The notes: a model not told the origin generated them from the letters alone. Positions 7,093 through 15,977 are shown, numbered from the stretch's first letter. The stretch: 18,766 bases of DNA from Bacteroidota bacterium (GCA_023429375.1 JAEYVY010000002.1:1-18766); one strand, 5' to 3'. Made by a program: numbers and translations.

Positions 7093-8475
7093 TTATTTGT
7101 TTTTTACGATTTGCGCCATAAACTCAGCTTCGCATACTAGTTTTTCTCCTACGAATACATGTCCTTTCATTGTTGAAATGCCTCTTCGGATAGGTGCTAA
7201 TAATTCTAAGCGGAATATTAAAGTGTCACCGGGAACAACCATTTGTCTGAATTTAACGCCATCAATCTTCATAAAATAAGTAGAATAACGTTCAGGCTCT
7301 TCAACAGAGTTCAATACTAATAGCCCTCCGATCTGCGCCATTGCTTCAACCAGCAAAACGCCCGGCATTACAGGTTCCTGAGGGAAATGTCCTTGAAAGA
7401 AAGGCTCATTTACAGTAACATTCTTAATACCAATGATACGGTCACCACTCAATTCAATAATTTTATCTACAAGCAAGAACGGGTAACGATGAGGTAAAAG
7501 TTCCTTTACCCTGTTGGTATCCATAACCGGCGGGGTGTTTGGATTGTAAACAGGTGCTTGTATTTCATTCAATTTAATTTCTTTTCTAATCAATTTGGCC
7601 AATTGATTATTGATTTTATGTCCCGGTCGTGTAGCGATGATTCGTCCCTTAATAGGTCTACCAATCAAGGCTAAGTCTCCGATCACATCAATAAGCTTGT
7701 GTCTTGCCGGTTCATTGTCATATACCAATGGTTTGTTATTGATAAAGCCTAATTCATTGATATTCTTATGAGGAATACCCATTTTGTCGGCCAATTTATC
7801 TAAGTCTTCCTGCTCGATCTTCTTATCATAGATTACGATGGCATTATCCAGGTCGCCACCTTTAATCAAATTATTCTTAAGCAGCATTTCTACCTCCCTT
7901 ACGAAAACAAAGGTTCTCGAAGCTGCTATTTCTTGGAATTCTGATAAGTCGTTTAATGTAGCAAATTGATTGGATAAAACCGGCGAGTCAAATGATATCA
8001 ATGTATGAACACTAAAGTTATCATCAGGTAATATAATCAATGAAGAACCGGTTTCTTCATCCTTAACTTCAATTTTCTGTTTGACTATATAGTAATCTTT
8101 ATATGCTTCCTGCTCCACTACACCACACTCCATGATGCATTGGGTGTAATAAATAGAACTTCCATCAAGAATTGGAAATTCCGGGGCATCTACTTCAATC
8201 AGACAGTTGTCAATCTCGAAAGCATACAAAGCTGCCATCGCATGTTCAATCGTACTGACTTGTATTCCCCCTTTGGAAAGAACAGTACCCCGCTGTGTAC
8301 CGGCAACATTTTCTGCAAGAGCATCAATGATTGGTGCATCTTCCAAATCCACACGTTTAATCTTGTATCCATGGTTTTCTGGAGCAGGATTAAAAGTGAT
8401 ATGAATGTCTAATCCGGTATGTAATCCCTTACCACTAAGGGAAAAGCTTTTAGCAAGCGTTTTCTGTTTTTGCAT
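7093..8475 (-). CDS. lpxC/fabZ: LpxC-FabZ fusion: deacetylase plus 3-hydroxyacyl-ACP dehydratase
   Basis: A 460-aa bifunctional protein. Residues 1 to about 305 are LpxC, the zinc enzyme that deacetylates UDP-3-O-acyl-GlcNAc, the committed step of lipid A synthesis. Zinc ligands are His78 (STIEHAMAAL), His259 and Asp263 (ARHKLIDVIGDLAL); the general acid region has His286 (RPGHKINN). Residues about 318-460 are FabZ, which dehydrates 3-hydroxyacyl-ACP in fatty acid elongation, with LLPHRYPFLLVDKI, the catalytic His363 in GHFPQEPVMPG and Glu377 in LLVEAMAQ. Both active sites look intact. The fusion joins the two enzymes that compete for 3-hydroxyacyl-ACP flow, and is typical of Bacteroidetes. 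It lies 14 bp after lpxD. Confidence 0.97.
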   Translation of the reverse strand: MQKQKTLAKSFSLSGKGLHTGLDIHITFNPAPENHGYKIKRVDLEDAPIIDALAENVAGTQRGTVLSKGGIQVSTIEHAMAALYAFEIDNCLIEVDAPEFPILDGSSIYYTQCIMECGVVEQEAYKDYYIVKQKIEVKDEETGSSLIILPDDNFSVHTLISFDSPVLSNQFATLNDLSEFQEIAASRTFVFVREVEMLLKNNLIKGGDLDNAIVIYDKKIEQEDLDKLADKMGIPHKNINELGFINNKPLVYDNEPARHKLIDVIGDLALIGRPIKGRIIATRPGHKINNQLAKLIRKEIKLNEIQAPVYNPNTPPVMDTNRVKELLPHRYPFLLVDKIIELSGDRIIGIKNVTVNEPFFQGHFPQEPVMPGVLLVEAMAQIGGLLVLNSVEEPERYSTYFMKIDGVKFRQMVVPGDTLIFRLELLAPIRRGISTMKGHVFVGEKLVCEAEFMAQIVKNK

Positions 8476-8489
8476 ACTTTTTTCTTGTT

Positions 8490-9530
8490 TTATTTATTTC
8501 GTTCTTGTTTTAACAGCTCTATTTCCCGCTGTAGTTCTCCAATCGTGCGGTAAATATCCGGCAGCTTGCCAAACACAGCACTAGAACGGAAGAATTGTTT
8601 AGAATCTATCGCTGGTGCTCCCAACAATGTACGACCTTCTTTTATATCACTAATCACACCCGATTGGGCTCCTATCGATACATTGTCGGCTATTTTTATA
8701 TGTCCTGCCAATCCGGCCTGACCTCCTAACATACAATGCTTTCCAACTTTTACAGAACCGGCAATACCTACTTGGGCAGCCATTACTGTATTTGCTCCAA
8801 CTTCAACGTTATGGCCGATCTGTACCAGATTATCCAACTTTACACCTTGACGAATAACGGTCGATCCCATTACGGCTCTGTCTATGGTTGTGTTTGCACC
8901 GACTTCAACATCATCTTCTATCGTTACATTCCCTAATTGAGGAATTTTCTTATAAGATTCGCCTTCCGGCGCAAAACCGAAACCGTCAGCACCAATTACC
9001 GATCCGGCATGAAAGATACATCTTTTCCCGATATGACAGTCATTATATACGGTTACATGTGGATAAATAGTCGTTTCATCACCTATCGTGACACGATCTC
9101 CCACATATACATATGGATAAATCTTACATCCTTTACCTATTCTAGCATTATCACCAATAAAGGCAAAATCACCAATATAACATCCTTCTTCAACAACTGC
9201 AGTTGCAGAGATGACTGCTGTAGAGGCAATACCGGTTTTATTTTCTTTTGCTTTTTCTACCAGGCTCATCAAAATGGCCAATGAGGCATACGCATTTTCG
9301 ACTTTTATTAAAGTTGCTTTAACTTTTTTGGCAGGATTGAAATCCTTATTTACCAACACAATACTTGCTTCTGTCTCATATATATAGTGCTCATATTTGG
9401 GATTGGCCAAAAAACTAAGCGTGCCAGGCAGTCCTTCTTCAATTTTGGAAAAATTACTGACCCTCACATCTGGGTTACCTTCGACAACCCCACTCAAAAC
9501 ATTTGCTATTTCCTGAGCTGAAAACTCCAT
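8490..9530 (-). CDS. lpxD: UDP-3-O-(3-hydroxyacyl)glucosamine N-acyltransferase LpxD
   Basis: A 346-aa enzyme for the third step of lipid A synthesis: N-acylation of UDP-3-O-acyl-glucosamine from 3-hydroxyacyl-ACP. The N-terminal uridine-binding domain (about residues 1-100) includes GTLSFLANPKYEHYI. The left-handed beta-helix follows (about 105-315), with the catalytic His240 in NLVQIGHNVEVG and the ADGFGFAPEG motif (181-190). The C-terminal helix (about 325-345, DIYRTIGELQREIELLKQER) is predicted to trimerise. Length is normal. It follows pyrF by 98 bp, the largest gap inside the unit, and may receive extra transcription there, although no convincing promoter box is seen. Confidence 0.97.
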   Translation of the reverse strand: MEFSAQEIANVLSGVVEGNPDVRVSNFSKIEEGLPGTLSFLANPKYEHYIYETEASIVLVNKDFNPAKKVKATLIKVENAYASLAILMSLVEKAKENKTGIASTAVISATAVVEEGCYIGDFAFIGDNARIGKGCKIYPYVYVGDRVTIGDETTIYPHVTVYNDCHIGKRCIFHAGSVIGADGFGFAPEGESYKKIPQLGNVTIEDDVEVGANTTIDRAVMGSTVIRQGVKLDNLVQIGHNVEVGANTVMAAQVGIAGSVKVGKHCMLGGQAGLAGHIKIADNVSIGAQSGVISDIKEGRTLLGAPAIDSKQFFRSSAVFGKLPDIYRTIGELQREIELLKQERNK

Positions 9531-9570
9531 TATTCGGATATTATATAGTATCTATTCTAAATTATTTTGT

Positions 9571-9588
9571 TGCCTTTCAAAAAAGGCA
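9571..9588. other. Small hairpin in the pyrF-lpxD gap
   Basis: TGCCTTT and AAAGGCA form a 7-bp stem around a 4-nt loop. Neither strand has a T-run after the stem, so it is not a convincing terminator. It could be an RNA-processing or stability element separating pyrF from the lpx genes, or chance. Confidence 0.25.
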
Positions 9589-9628
9589 GCTTGCAAATTT
9601 GGGAAAAATTATTGGAACTTTTTTCTAT

Positions 9629-10465
9629 CTATTCATGAATAATTCCTTTACTACTCAAATAGACAGCCATTTCCTGTTGAATAACAGATGCTTCGTACGC
9701 AGCCACCTCTGCAAACCGCTCTGTGCTATCTGCAAAGATGATAGCTCTTGACGAATTAACTAAAAGGCCGCAATCTTCAGTCATGCCATATTCCACTACA
9801 TCCTTCAGACTGCCTCCCTGCGCTCCCACACCGGGTACGAGTAGAAAATGCTTAGGGGCAACTTTACGAACCGCTTCGAAAGTTTTACCGTGTGTAGCAC
9901 CAACTACATACATCATTTGATCTTCACTGGCCCATGCTTGTGATTTTCTTAAAACGGCTTCAAACAAAAGTTCACCTTGCTCATCTTTTGTCATTTGGAA
10001 ATCGTGCGATCCTTTGTTGGATGTCAATGCCAACAGAATCACCCAACTCTCCGGATAAAGAAGAAATGGTTTCACGCTATCCTCACCCATATAAGGGGCA
10101 ACGGTTACCGCATGTACTTTCATATAATCGAAGAATGAGCGGGCATACATTTCAGAGGTATTTCCGATATCACCACGCTTAGCATCGGCAATAATAAACT
10201 GATCCGGATAATTTTCCTTGATGTAAGCAATCGTCTTTTCTAAAGAAATCAGACCGGACACACCGGTACTTTCATAAAAAGCCAAATTTGGTTTATACGC
10301 CACGCAATAAGGAGCCGTAGCATGAATAATCGCTTTATTGAAAGCAAAAATAGGATCTTCGTCATTCAATAAATGGGAGGGGATTTTCTTGATATCTGTA
10401 TCCAACCCAACACACAGAAAGGATTGCTTTCTTTTTATATTCTCGATCAGTTCTTTTCTTGTCAT
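9629..10465 (-). CDS. pyrF: Orotidine 5'-phosphate decarboxylase PyrF (type 2)
   Basis: A 278-aa TIM-barrel enzyme that decarboxylates OMP to UMP, the last step of de novo pyrimidine synthesis. The signature FIIADAKRGDIGNTS holds the catalytic Asp-Lys-x-x-Asp set. The N-terminal LCVGLDTDIKKIP, the AYKPNLAFYE strand and the late LLVPGVGAQGG phosphate-binding loop also fit. The length and the GDIGNTSEMYARSFF context mark the longer type 2 subfamily. It lies 46 bp after prfA in the same unit. Confidence 0.96.
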   Translation of the reverse strand: MTRKELIENIKRKQSFLCVGLDTDIKKIPSHLLNDEDPIFAFNKAIIHATAPYCVAYKPNLAFYESTGVSGLISLEKTIAYIKENYPDQFIIADAKRGDIGNTSEMYARSFFDYMKVHAVTVAPYMGEDSVKPFLLYPESWVILLALTSNKGSHDFQMTKDEQGELLFEAVLRKSQAWASEDQMMYVVGATHGKTFEAVRKVAPKHFLLVPGVGAQGGSLKDVVEYGMTEDCGLLVNSSRAIIFADSTERFAEVAAYEASVIQQEMAVYLSSKGIIHE

Positions 10466-10511
10466 ATGCTTATTTTTTTGTTATTCTGCATGCAGAGACA
10501 GTTGCATCCCC

Positions 10512-11597
10512 TTACAGTTCAGCCATTTTCAATCGTTCGGCATTTTCAGCGATGATTAATTGATCAATCACATCCTGAATATTGCCATCCATAAAGGACG
10601 ATAGATTATATATGGTATAGTTAATTCGGTGGTCTGTTACTCTTCCCTGCGGATAGTTATAGGTGCGTATCTTGGCCGAACGGTCACCGGACGACACCAT
10701 TGATTTTCGCTTTCCGGCTATTTCGTCCAGGTATTTCTGGTATTCCATATTATATATACGGGTTCTAAGCTCGGTTAGCGCCTTCGCCTTATTCTTCAAT
10801 TGCGATTTCTCATCCTGACATTGTACGGTTATACCTGTCGGGATATGCACTAGGCGGACTGCAGAATAGGTCGTATTCACGGATTGCCCTCCGTGGCCGG
10901 ATGCGCAGAAAATATCGGTTCGTATATCCGATTCCTTTATCTCAACATCAAACTCGTCAGCTTCAGGCAGTACCGCCACCGTTGCAGCAGAGGTATGCAC
11001 CCTCCCTTGCGTTTCCGTTTGTGGAATACGCTGCACGCGATGAACCCCGGACTCATATTTCATTGTGCCGTATACATTATCACCGGTCACAGTAAAAATC
11101 ACTTCTTTAAAGCCTCCAGCTGTTCCTTCTGTACAGCTTGTCTGCTCAATTTTCCAGCCTTTACTTTCGCAATACTTCACGTACATACGATACAGGTCAC
11201 CCGCAAAAAGAGCAGCCTCATCCCCTCCTGTACCACCTCTGATTTCCACAATGGCATTTTTATCATCCTGCGGATCAGCGGGGACCAATAAAAGTTTTAT
11301 TTCTTCCTCGAGTTCAGGTATGCGATTCATGCAATCCTCAAGCTCTTCGCGCGCAATCTCACGCATCTCTGCATCCTGCTCGGTATCTAAAATCATTCTA
11401 GCTTCAGCCTGTCCGTCCAATGCTTTGACGTATTCCAGGCGTGCTTTATTAATCTTTTCTAAATCACGATATTCCTTGGTCAGTTTTACGAACCGCTTCA
11501 TGTCCGAAATAACTGCGGGGTCGGTTATCAGGGTTCCTACTTCTTCAAACCGGCTGACCAAACCGTTCAATCGTGTTAACAAATCACTCTGAGCCAT
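10512..11597 (-). CDS. prfA: Peptide chain release factor 1
   Basis: A 361-aa class I release factor that reads UAA and UAG. The peptidyl-tRNA hydrolysis motif GGQ is at 236-238 (SGHGGQSVNTTYSAVR). The codon-recognition tripeptide is PQT at 192-194 (RVQRIPQTETQGR), the P-x-T form of RF1 rather than the SPF form of RF2. The N-terminal helical domain and the IRGGTGGDEAALFAGDLYRMY segment are complete. It starts 8 bp after the purM stop, so the two are almost certainly co-transcribed. Confidence 0.97.
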   Translation of the reverse strand: MAQSDLLTRLNGLVSRFEEVGTLITDPAVISDMKRFVKLTKEYRDLEKINKARLEYVKALDGQAEARMILDTEQDAEMREIAREELEDCMNRIPELEEEIKLLLVPADPQDDKNAIVEIRGGTGGDEAALFAGDLYRMYVKYCESKGWKIEQTSCTEGTAGGFKEVIFTVTGDNVYGTMKYESGVHRVQRIPQTETQGRVHTSAATVAVLPEADEFDVEIKESDIRTDIFCASGHGGQSVNTTYSAVRLVHIPTGITVQCQDEKSQLKNKAKALTELRTRIYNMEYQKYLDEIAGKRKSMVSSGDRSAKIRTYNYPQGRVTDHRINYTIYNLSSFMDGNIQDVIDQLIIAENAERLKMAEL

Positions 11598-11605
11598 GCT
11601 TTCAT

Positions 11606-12772
11606 TTAATAAAGGAAGCGTCCTTTTTCACTTTCAATAATCAATTCGTTCTTATCGGCATCTTCTACGAATCCGACAATACGGGCATCTATTCCAAATG
11701 ATTTGCTGATGGCAATCACTTCTTCGGCATATTCAGGAGCCAGATAGATCTCCATACGATGTCCCATATTAAACACCTTATACATTTCTTCCCAGGCTGT
11801 TCCGCTCTGCTCGTGAATGATACGGAAAAGAGGAGGTATTGGGAACAGGTTATTCTTCACTACTCGTTTGTTTTTTACAAAATGGAGCACTTTCGTCTGC
11901 GCTCCACCCGAGCAATGAACCATACCATGTATTTGAGGTCTTAATTTGTCCAGAATTTGTTTAATTACCGGAGCATACGTACGTGTTGGCGATAGAACCA
12001 GCTTACCGGCATCGATACCCAGTTCTTCAATCATATCGGTCAGTTTCAGACCGCCTGAATAAATCAGATCGGCCGGTACTTGCGAATCATAACTTTCCGG
12101 ATACTTTGCTGCCAGATAATTGGCAAATACGTCATGGCGGGCTGAAGTAAGTCCGTTACTGCCCGTTCCTCCATTATATTCTTTTTCATACGTAGCCTGA
12201 CCAAACGAAGCCATACCGACGATGACGTCTCCACCCTGAATATTTTTGTTATCGATTACTTCGCTTCGCTTCATGCGGCAGGTAACGGTACTGTCTACAA
12301 TAATGGTACGAACCAAGTCGCCCACGTCGGCCGTTTCACCTCCTGTTGCATAACACCCCACACCTAAGGCCTGCAATTCGCTCAACAGCTCATCTGTTCC
12401 GTTGATAATTGCCGAGATTACTTCACCGGGAATCAATAGTTTGTTGCGGCCTATAGTAGATGAAACCAGAATATTATCAGTCGCTCCCACGCATAGGAGA
12501 TCGTCTATATTCATAATCAACGCATCCTGTGCTATTCCTTTCCATACTGAAAGATCACCTGTCTCCTTCCAATAGATATAAGCCAGAGATGATTTGGTAC
12601 CGGCACCGTCTGCATGCATTATATTACAATACTCGGGATCACCGCCCAGTATATCAGGGATTATTTTACAAAATGCTTGAGGAAAAATCCCTTTGTCAAT
12701 GTTCTTTATGGCGTTGTGAACATCTTCTTTCGAAGCAGATACGCCACGCAAATTATAACGTTGATTATCCAT
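11606..12772 (-). CDS. purM: Phosphoribosylformylglycinamidine cyclo-ligase (AIR synthase) PurM
   Basis: A 388-aa member of the PurM/AIR synthase family, which closes the imidazole ring of FGAM with ATP in de novo purine synthesis. The N-terminal nucleotide-binding half has DGAGTKSSLAYIYWKETGD and ALIMNIDDLLCVGATDNILVSSTIGRN. The conserved CYATGGETADVGDLV follows, and the C-terminal half has the Gly-rich GGDVIVGMASFGQ segment. It is longer than the proteobacterial enzyme (about 345 aa) and divergent, as in other Bacteroidetes. It is the first gene of the purM-prfA-pyrF-lpxD-lpxC/fabZ-lpxA unit. Confidence 0.92.
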   Translation of the reverse strand: MDNQRYNLRGVSASKEDVHNAIKNIDKGIFPQAFCKIIPDILGGDPEYCNIMHADGAGTKSSLAYIYWKETGDLSVWKGIAQDALIMNIDDLLCVGATDNILVSSTIGRNKLLIPGEVISAIINGTDELLSELQALGVGCYATGGETADVGDLVRTIIVDSTVTCRMKRSEVIDNKNIQGGDVIVGMASFGQATYEKEYNGGTGSNGLTSARHDVFANYLAAKYPESYDSQVPADLIYSGGLKLTDMIEELGIDAGKLVLSPTRTYAPVIKQILDKLRPQIHGMVHCSGGAQTKVLHFVKNKRVVKNNLFPIPPLFRIIHEQSGTAWEEMYKVFNMGHRMEIYLAPEYAEEVIAISKSFGIDARIVGFVEDADKNELIIESEKGRFLY

Positions 12773-12791
12773 TACTTTTAATATTGGTCTA

Positions 12792-12799
12792 CAAAGGTA
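12792..12799 (-). promoter_or_regulatory. Candidate -7 box of the purM-lpxA unit
   Basis: Minus-strand TACCTTTG matches TAnnTTTG, 19 bp before the purM ATG. No TTTG -33 box is visible at the usual spacing. The position before the first gene of the unit supports it. Confidence 0.45.
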
Positions 12800-12985
12800 A
12801 TATATTTCTGTTACTTAATCTTTGTTTTCATTCATCAGCTTGTTCCGTTTTCCGTATTTACGGACTGATTGAGCAGTTACAAATCTATAAAAACACCGTA
12901 AAAAAATGCATAACCAAAAATACATTCATCCCGATCTATCTCCCCAAAGAATGAAGCCATAAAATTCAACGCCTTGAAAATTTCT

Positions 12986-13074
12986 AAAAATCATCCCGAA
13001 CGTTTTAAAAAATCATCTCGGTCTTTTTTAAAAACGTTCGAGGTGTTTTTTTAAAACCATCGAGACGTTTTTTT
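12986..13074. repeat. Cluster of four A/T-flanked ~22-bp units with inverted symmetry
   Basis: The 474-bp gap between purM and the fimbrillin gene has no convincing gene. In its middle, four similar units follow one another. Each has an A-run, a short core (TCATCCCGAACG, TCATCTCGGTC, CGTTCGAGGTG, CCATCGAGACG) and a T-run. The first two cores are roughly the reverse complements of the last two. CGAACGTTTTAAAAA (12998-13012) pairs with TTTTTAAAAACGTTCG (13025-13040) with one bulged A. The elements are too degenerate for a CRISPR. They could be a small palindromic interspersed element, a weak terminator array, or a protein-binding array. Nothing is recognised in 12800-12985 or in 13090-13188 apart from a TTAGGAGG arm at 13132-13139. 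Confidence 0.6.
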
Positions 13075-13188
13075 ACTTTGATTATCAAAACTAATTAACA
13101 TCGATATGAGACTTAAAAAATAACACAAAATTTAGGAGGTTTTGCCCTGCAAAAAATAAGTTAGGCACACGCAATTTTTCCTCATAAA

Positions 13189-13223
13189 AAAGCCTCCTAA
13201 TCTTTTAAAGAATAGGAGGCTTT
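13189..13223 (-). terminator. Rho-independent terminator of the fimbrillin-family gene
   Basis: Perfect 11-bp stem (AAAGCCTCCTA 13189-13199, TAGGAGGCTTT 13213-13223) with a 13-nt A/T-rich loop. On the minus strand it is followed by TTTTTTATGAG. It lies 24 bp after the stop codon at 13247. Confidence 0.9.
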
Positions 13224-13246
13224 CACTATACATTTTTCATTACCAT

Positions 13247-15908
13247 CTATCGGTTAATACCATGAGTCTCTGCATAATCAATAGCCCAAGCCAAGATATT
13301 GCCAAAAAGCTTCGAATTATACACTGTATAACCGGAAGTTGTGTAGTTTGTGCGTTCAACTGGTTGATACGCTGAATTGATAGCAAACGGGAAGTAATCC
13401 CTCCCTCCTTGATATTCCGGACCTATATAGCGCTGGGCATTGGAAATAAACCCACCATCACCCACAAAAACAAATGGCTTAGACTTATGACGGAAGAAAC
13501 ACGGATTACCATCGCCTTTTCGAGTATTATAAGTGATGATATCAGCCGGTAGTCCACCAAATCCATGCATAAAATAACCGTCTGCACCCCATGTCTTGCC
13601 ACGAAGATCGCCAAATGCTCCATTCAATATCCTATCGCCCTCATATTGACTGCCAGTAGGGAGAGTAAAAGCAAATTGACTCTGAGTCATCGATTCATTT
13701 TCTCCCGTCAGATTGGCGTTGACAATAGCACCCACCATCTTATTAATACTCTCTGCTTGTGGATAGTACTCATTGAACATCAAGAATACGCCCCCACGAT
13801 TAACAAAATCAGAGATGGCAGCAATGGCTTCATCGCTATAATTTATCGCCTGACCGGTAAGGATAATATCGGGTTTAAATTCAGCAAGCATCGTATTCAA
13901 ATAATCGATATCAATTCTTTCTCCACTCATGCCTCTATTTGCTGTCATATATTCGATATGAAAAGCATTATCCACGGCATTTGCATCCGACTTATTAGGA
14001 TAATTACCTGTATGTCTGTATCCACTCGGATATTGTTCAATTGTTACCGTACTGTTAGGATCAACACCGAAATTAACACTAGCATCTACAAAAGCCCTTG
14101 ATCCCGAATTGGGTTCAAGCATATACCCGTAACGGTATGCTGCATTTGCTCCAATAGCCAATATTTTTTTCGTCTTATACCCAAATATGATACTCGTATT
14201 ATCACAATTGGGGTGTTCAATAGAATTTGTGTTAATAACCAACCTATCGATTCGAGTAAGCACGCCGTTCAGATTATCAGGATTATGCGGATCTGTCGGA
14301 TCCTTTGTTGGAGTTCCGGCACCCTGAAGTTTGATTGTATACAGATAGGTATTATCCGTCTGCCTGATTCCTTGTTTATCTAGTTTGCCTTCAAAGCTGA
14401 ATTGAATCCCTTTTCTTTTTTCTGAAATGAGTTTAAGTTCTGCTTGTTCACCATATAAATCCTGTGTTGAGATAAGTTTTATTTCCAAGTAGTTGGTATA
14501 GTTTAGAGGAACTCCCTCACGGTATTTACCATGCACTTTAATCTCGTCACACAGTAATTTATATTTGATATTGGAGGCTTTTTGTGTTACATGAATCGAA
14601 AATTTAAAATTGTCTACCGTAACATATAAAACATCCTTTATTTCTTCTACTCCTTCACCGTTAAATCCAACATTTTCGTCATGAATTTGAATCACAATTG
14701 AGTTGGCCGGAACAAACGGACCATTTTCTATCTGTGTATCTTCAAGCACAACAAGAGCTTGAAATTCATCTGTATACTGTGTTCCGGAAGACGCCCATTC
14801 AAGCTTAAAATTTTTAAAGATATCAACACCTGCCTGATGCGATTCTTCCTCATCTTTAATTAATTGGATATTGGTTTTGAATGGGATATTGGTTCCAATA
14901 ACAGTAAAAACTTCTCCATTATAAATAGGGTAAGTCACATCCAACCAAACTTCCCGTTGGTCAATCTGAAAATACTTATTCCCTTGAACAAAACTATTCA
15001 AGGGTACATCATTCCAGACCATTACGTTAACATCCATCGGAGTAGAAATGCTATTCAATGCTTGTTCAGGTTCCTTAAATCCGGGACTACTGACAGACTT
15101 GATATTAAACCTATACCGATGATTACGCAAAATCTCTTTGTAGCGATTCACCTTATTGACTCCGTTCTCTTTGATATAATCGGCAAAGTCTACACGGTAA
15201 AAGGTCTCTTCGCCTCCTTTATAAGAACCACCTATTACAAGACAGGGCACCTCATCCATTGAAATAGAGGTAGCAGATGAAGATGGCAAATTAATCGATT
15301 CAGGAATATAAATTTCACGAACATAGCTGTTCGAAGGTGAATTGAGTTGATAAACCAATGGGTTTGAATCAGCCTCTGCTCTATCATTCGTTGCCCCTCC
15401 ATTTCCCATGTTATATTTAGCATCAGCCGGTATAGACGGAGCAATCACTTCTTCATTGTTGCTAGTTATATTTTCTGAAGAAGTTCCTGCATAGGCCTTA
15501 TTTTTTGTCCGGTAGACACGTACACTGGTCAGTTTAAAATCGGCCAATCCTCCCACTTCTTCCGATTGGTTGCCCTGTGTAGTTGATTTAAAATTCAATC
15601 CAACATCTACTCTTGCCAATGCGCGATGAAGAGATACGCTTATTTCTTTATTACTATCTACCTTAATAAGGTCAGTTGTCTCTCCCCACATAGGTATAGC
15701 AGCCGCTTCTCCACTTGTTGCCCATGCCCCTATGCAGGAAAAGGTGTAAAGATTTAACACGTCTTCCTTTGAGCTACGTTCGGGAATTTGTTGTGTAGGC
15801 ACATTGGCAAATACCACAAAGCGGTATTCTGCACTACTCATTGGCAACTTCAAGGTCAGCTGAGTGTTTGAACTTGTTGTTATCTCACCAATATTTGTAT
15901 ATAATAAA
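13247..15908 (-). pseudogene. Fimbrillin-family surface protein, 5' end removed by IS insertion
   Basis: About 886 native codons remain; a further 13 codons (15909-15946) belong to the IS end, so the reading that begins with GTG at 15946 is an IS-gene chimera. Residues to about 315 are fimbrillin-like: a LTLKLPMSSAEYRFVVFANVP strand, the IPMWGE motif, SVSLHRALARVDVGL, and NHRYRFNIKSVSSPGF with EQAL...VNVMVWND at the end of the domain. A series of beta-sandwich segments follows (about 325-600; LYVTVDNFKFSIHVTQKAS is BACON-like). The last 280 residues (ILAIGANAAYRYGY; FKPDIILTGQAINYSDEAI; ISDFVNRGGVFLMFNEYY) resemble a class I amidotransferase/ThuA-like alpha/beta fold. The missing N-terminus must have held the lipoprotein signal and first strands. 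An intact protein would be a cell-surface fimbrial tip or anchor candidate. Confidence 0.75.
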
Positions 15909-15944
15909 TGAAAAGTATACCGGAATGGACTTGAAAAGTATACC
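15909..15944. repeat. Terminal direct repeats of IS A
   Basis: TGAAAAGTATACC at 15909-15921 and again at 15932-15944, separated by 10 bp. Repeats of this kind at the ends are a feature of IS21-family elements. Confidence 0.8.
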
Positions 15945-15977
15945 ACTTTAGAGTGATTTTCAAAGAACGCAAAATGA

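Noticed and set aside
11065..11592. 175-codon plus-strand open frame opposite prfA
   Set aside because: It lies wholly inside prfA on the other strand, is rich in Ser/Leu as expected of a shadow frame, and matches no family I know.
12529..12954. 141-codon plus-strand open frame crossing the purM start
   Set aside because: It overlaps the purM 5' end and promoter region, has no signal of a real protein, and ends in low-complexity intergenic sequence.
12986..13074. CRISPR array
   Set aside because: The units are only ~22 bp, have no spacers between them, differ in their cores and change orientation midway. No cas gene is nearby.
13106..13123. Five-codon frame ATG AGA CTT AAA AAA TAA (MRLKK) as the relic of a lost lipoprotein gene
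   Set aside because: It resembles the first codons of many Bacteroidales exported proteins, but five codons are too few to support a call and no related sequence follows.
13132..13223. Invertible promoter flanked by inverted repeats
   Set aside because: The shared arm is only 8-9 bp, no recombinase gene is nearby, no promoter box lies between the arms, and the 13189-13223 hairpin fits a plain terminator.
13565..14101. 178-codon plus-strand open frame inside the fimbrillin gene
   Set aside because: The opposite-strand frame carries clear protein features along its whole length; this one has none.
15909..15946. GTG at 15946 as the true start of the fimbrillin-family gene
   Set aside because: These codons translate the IS terminal repeats (both copies of the 13-bp repeat). 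There is no signal peptide, which a fimbrillin needs for export.
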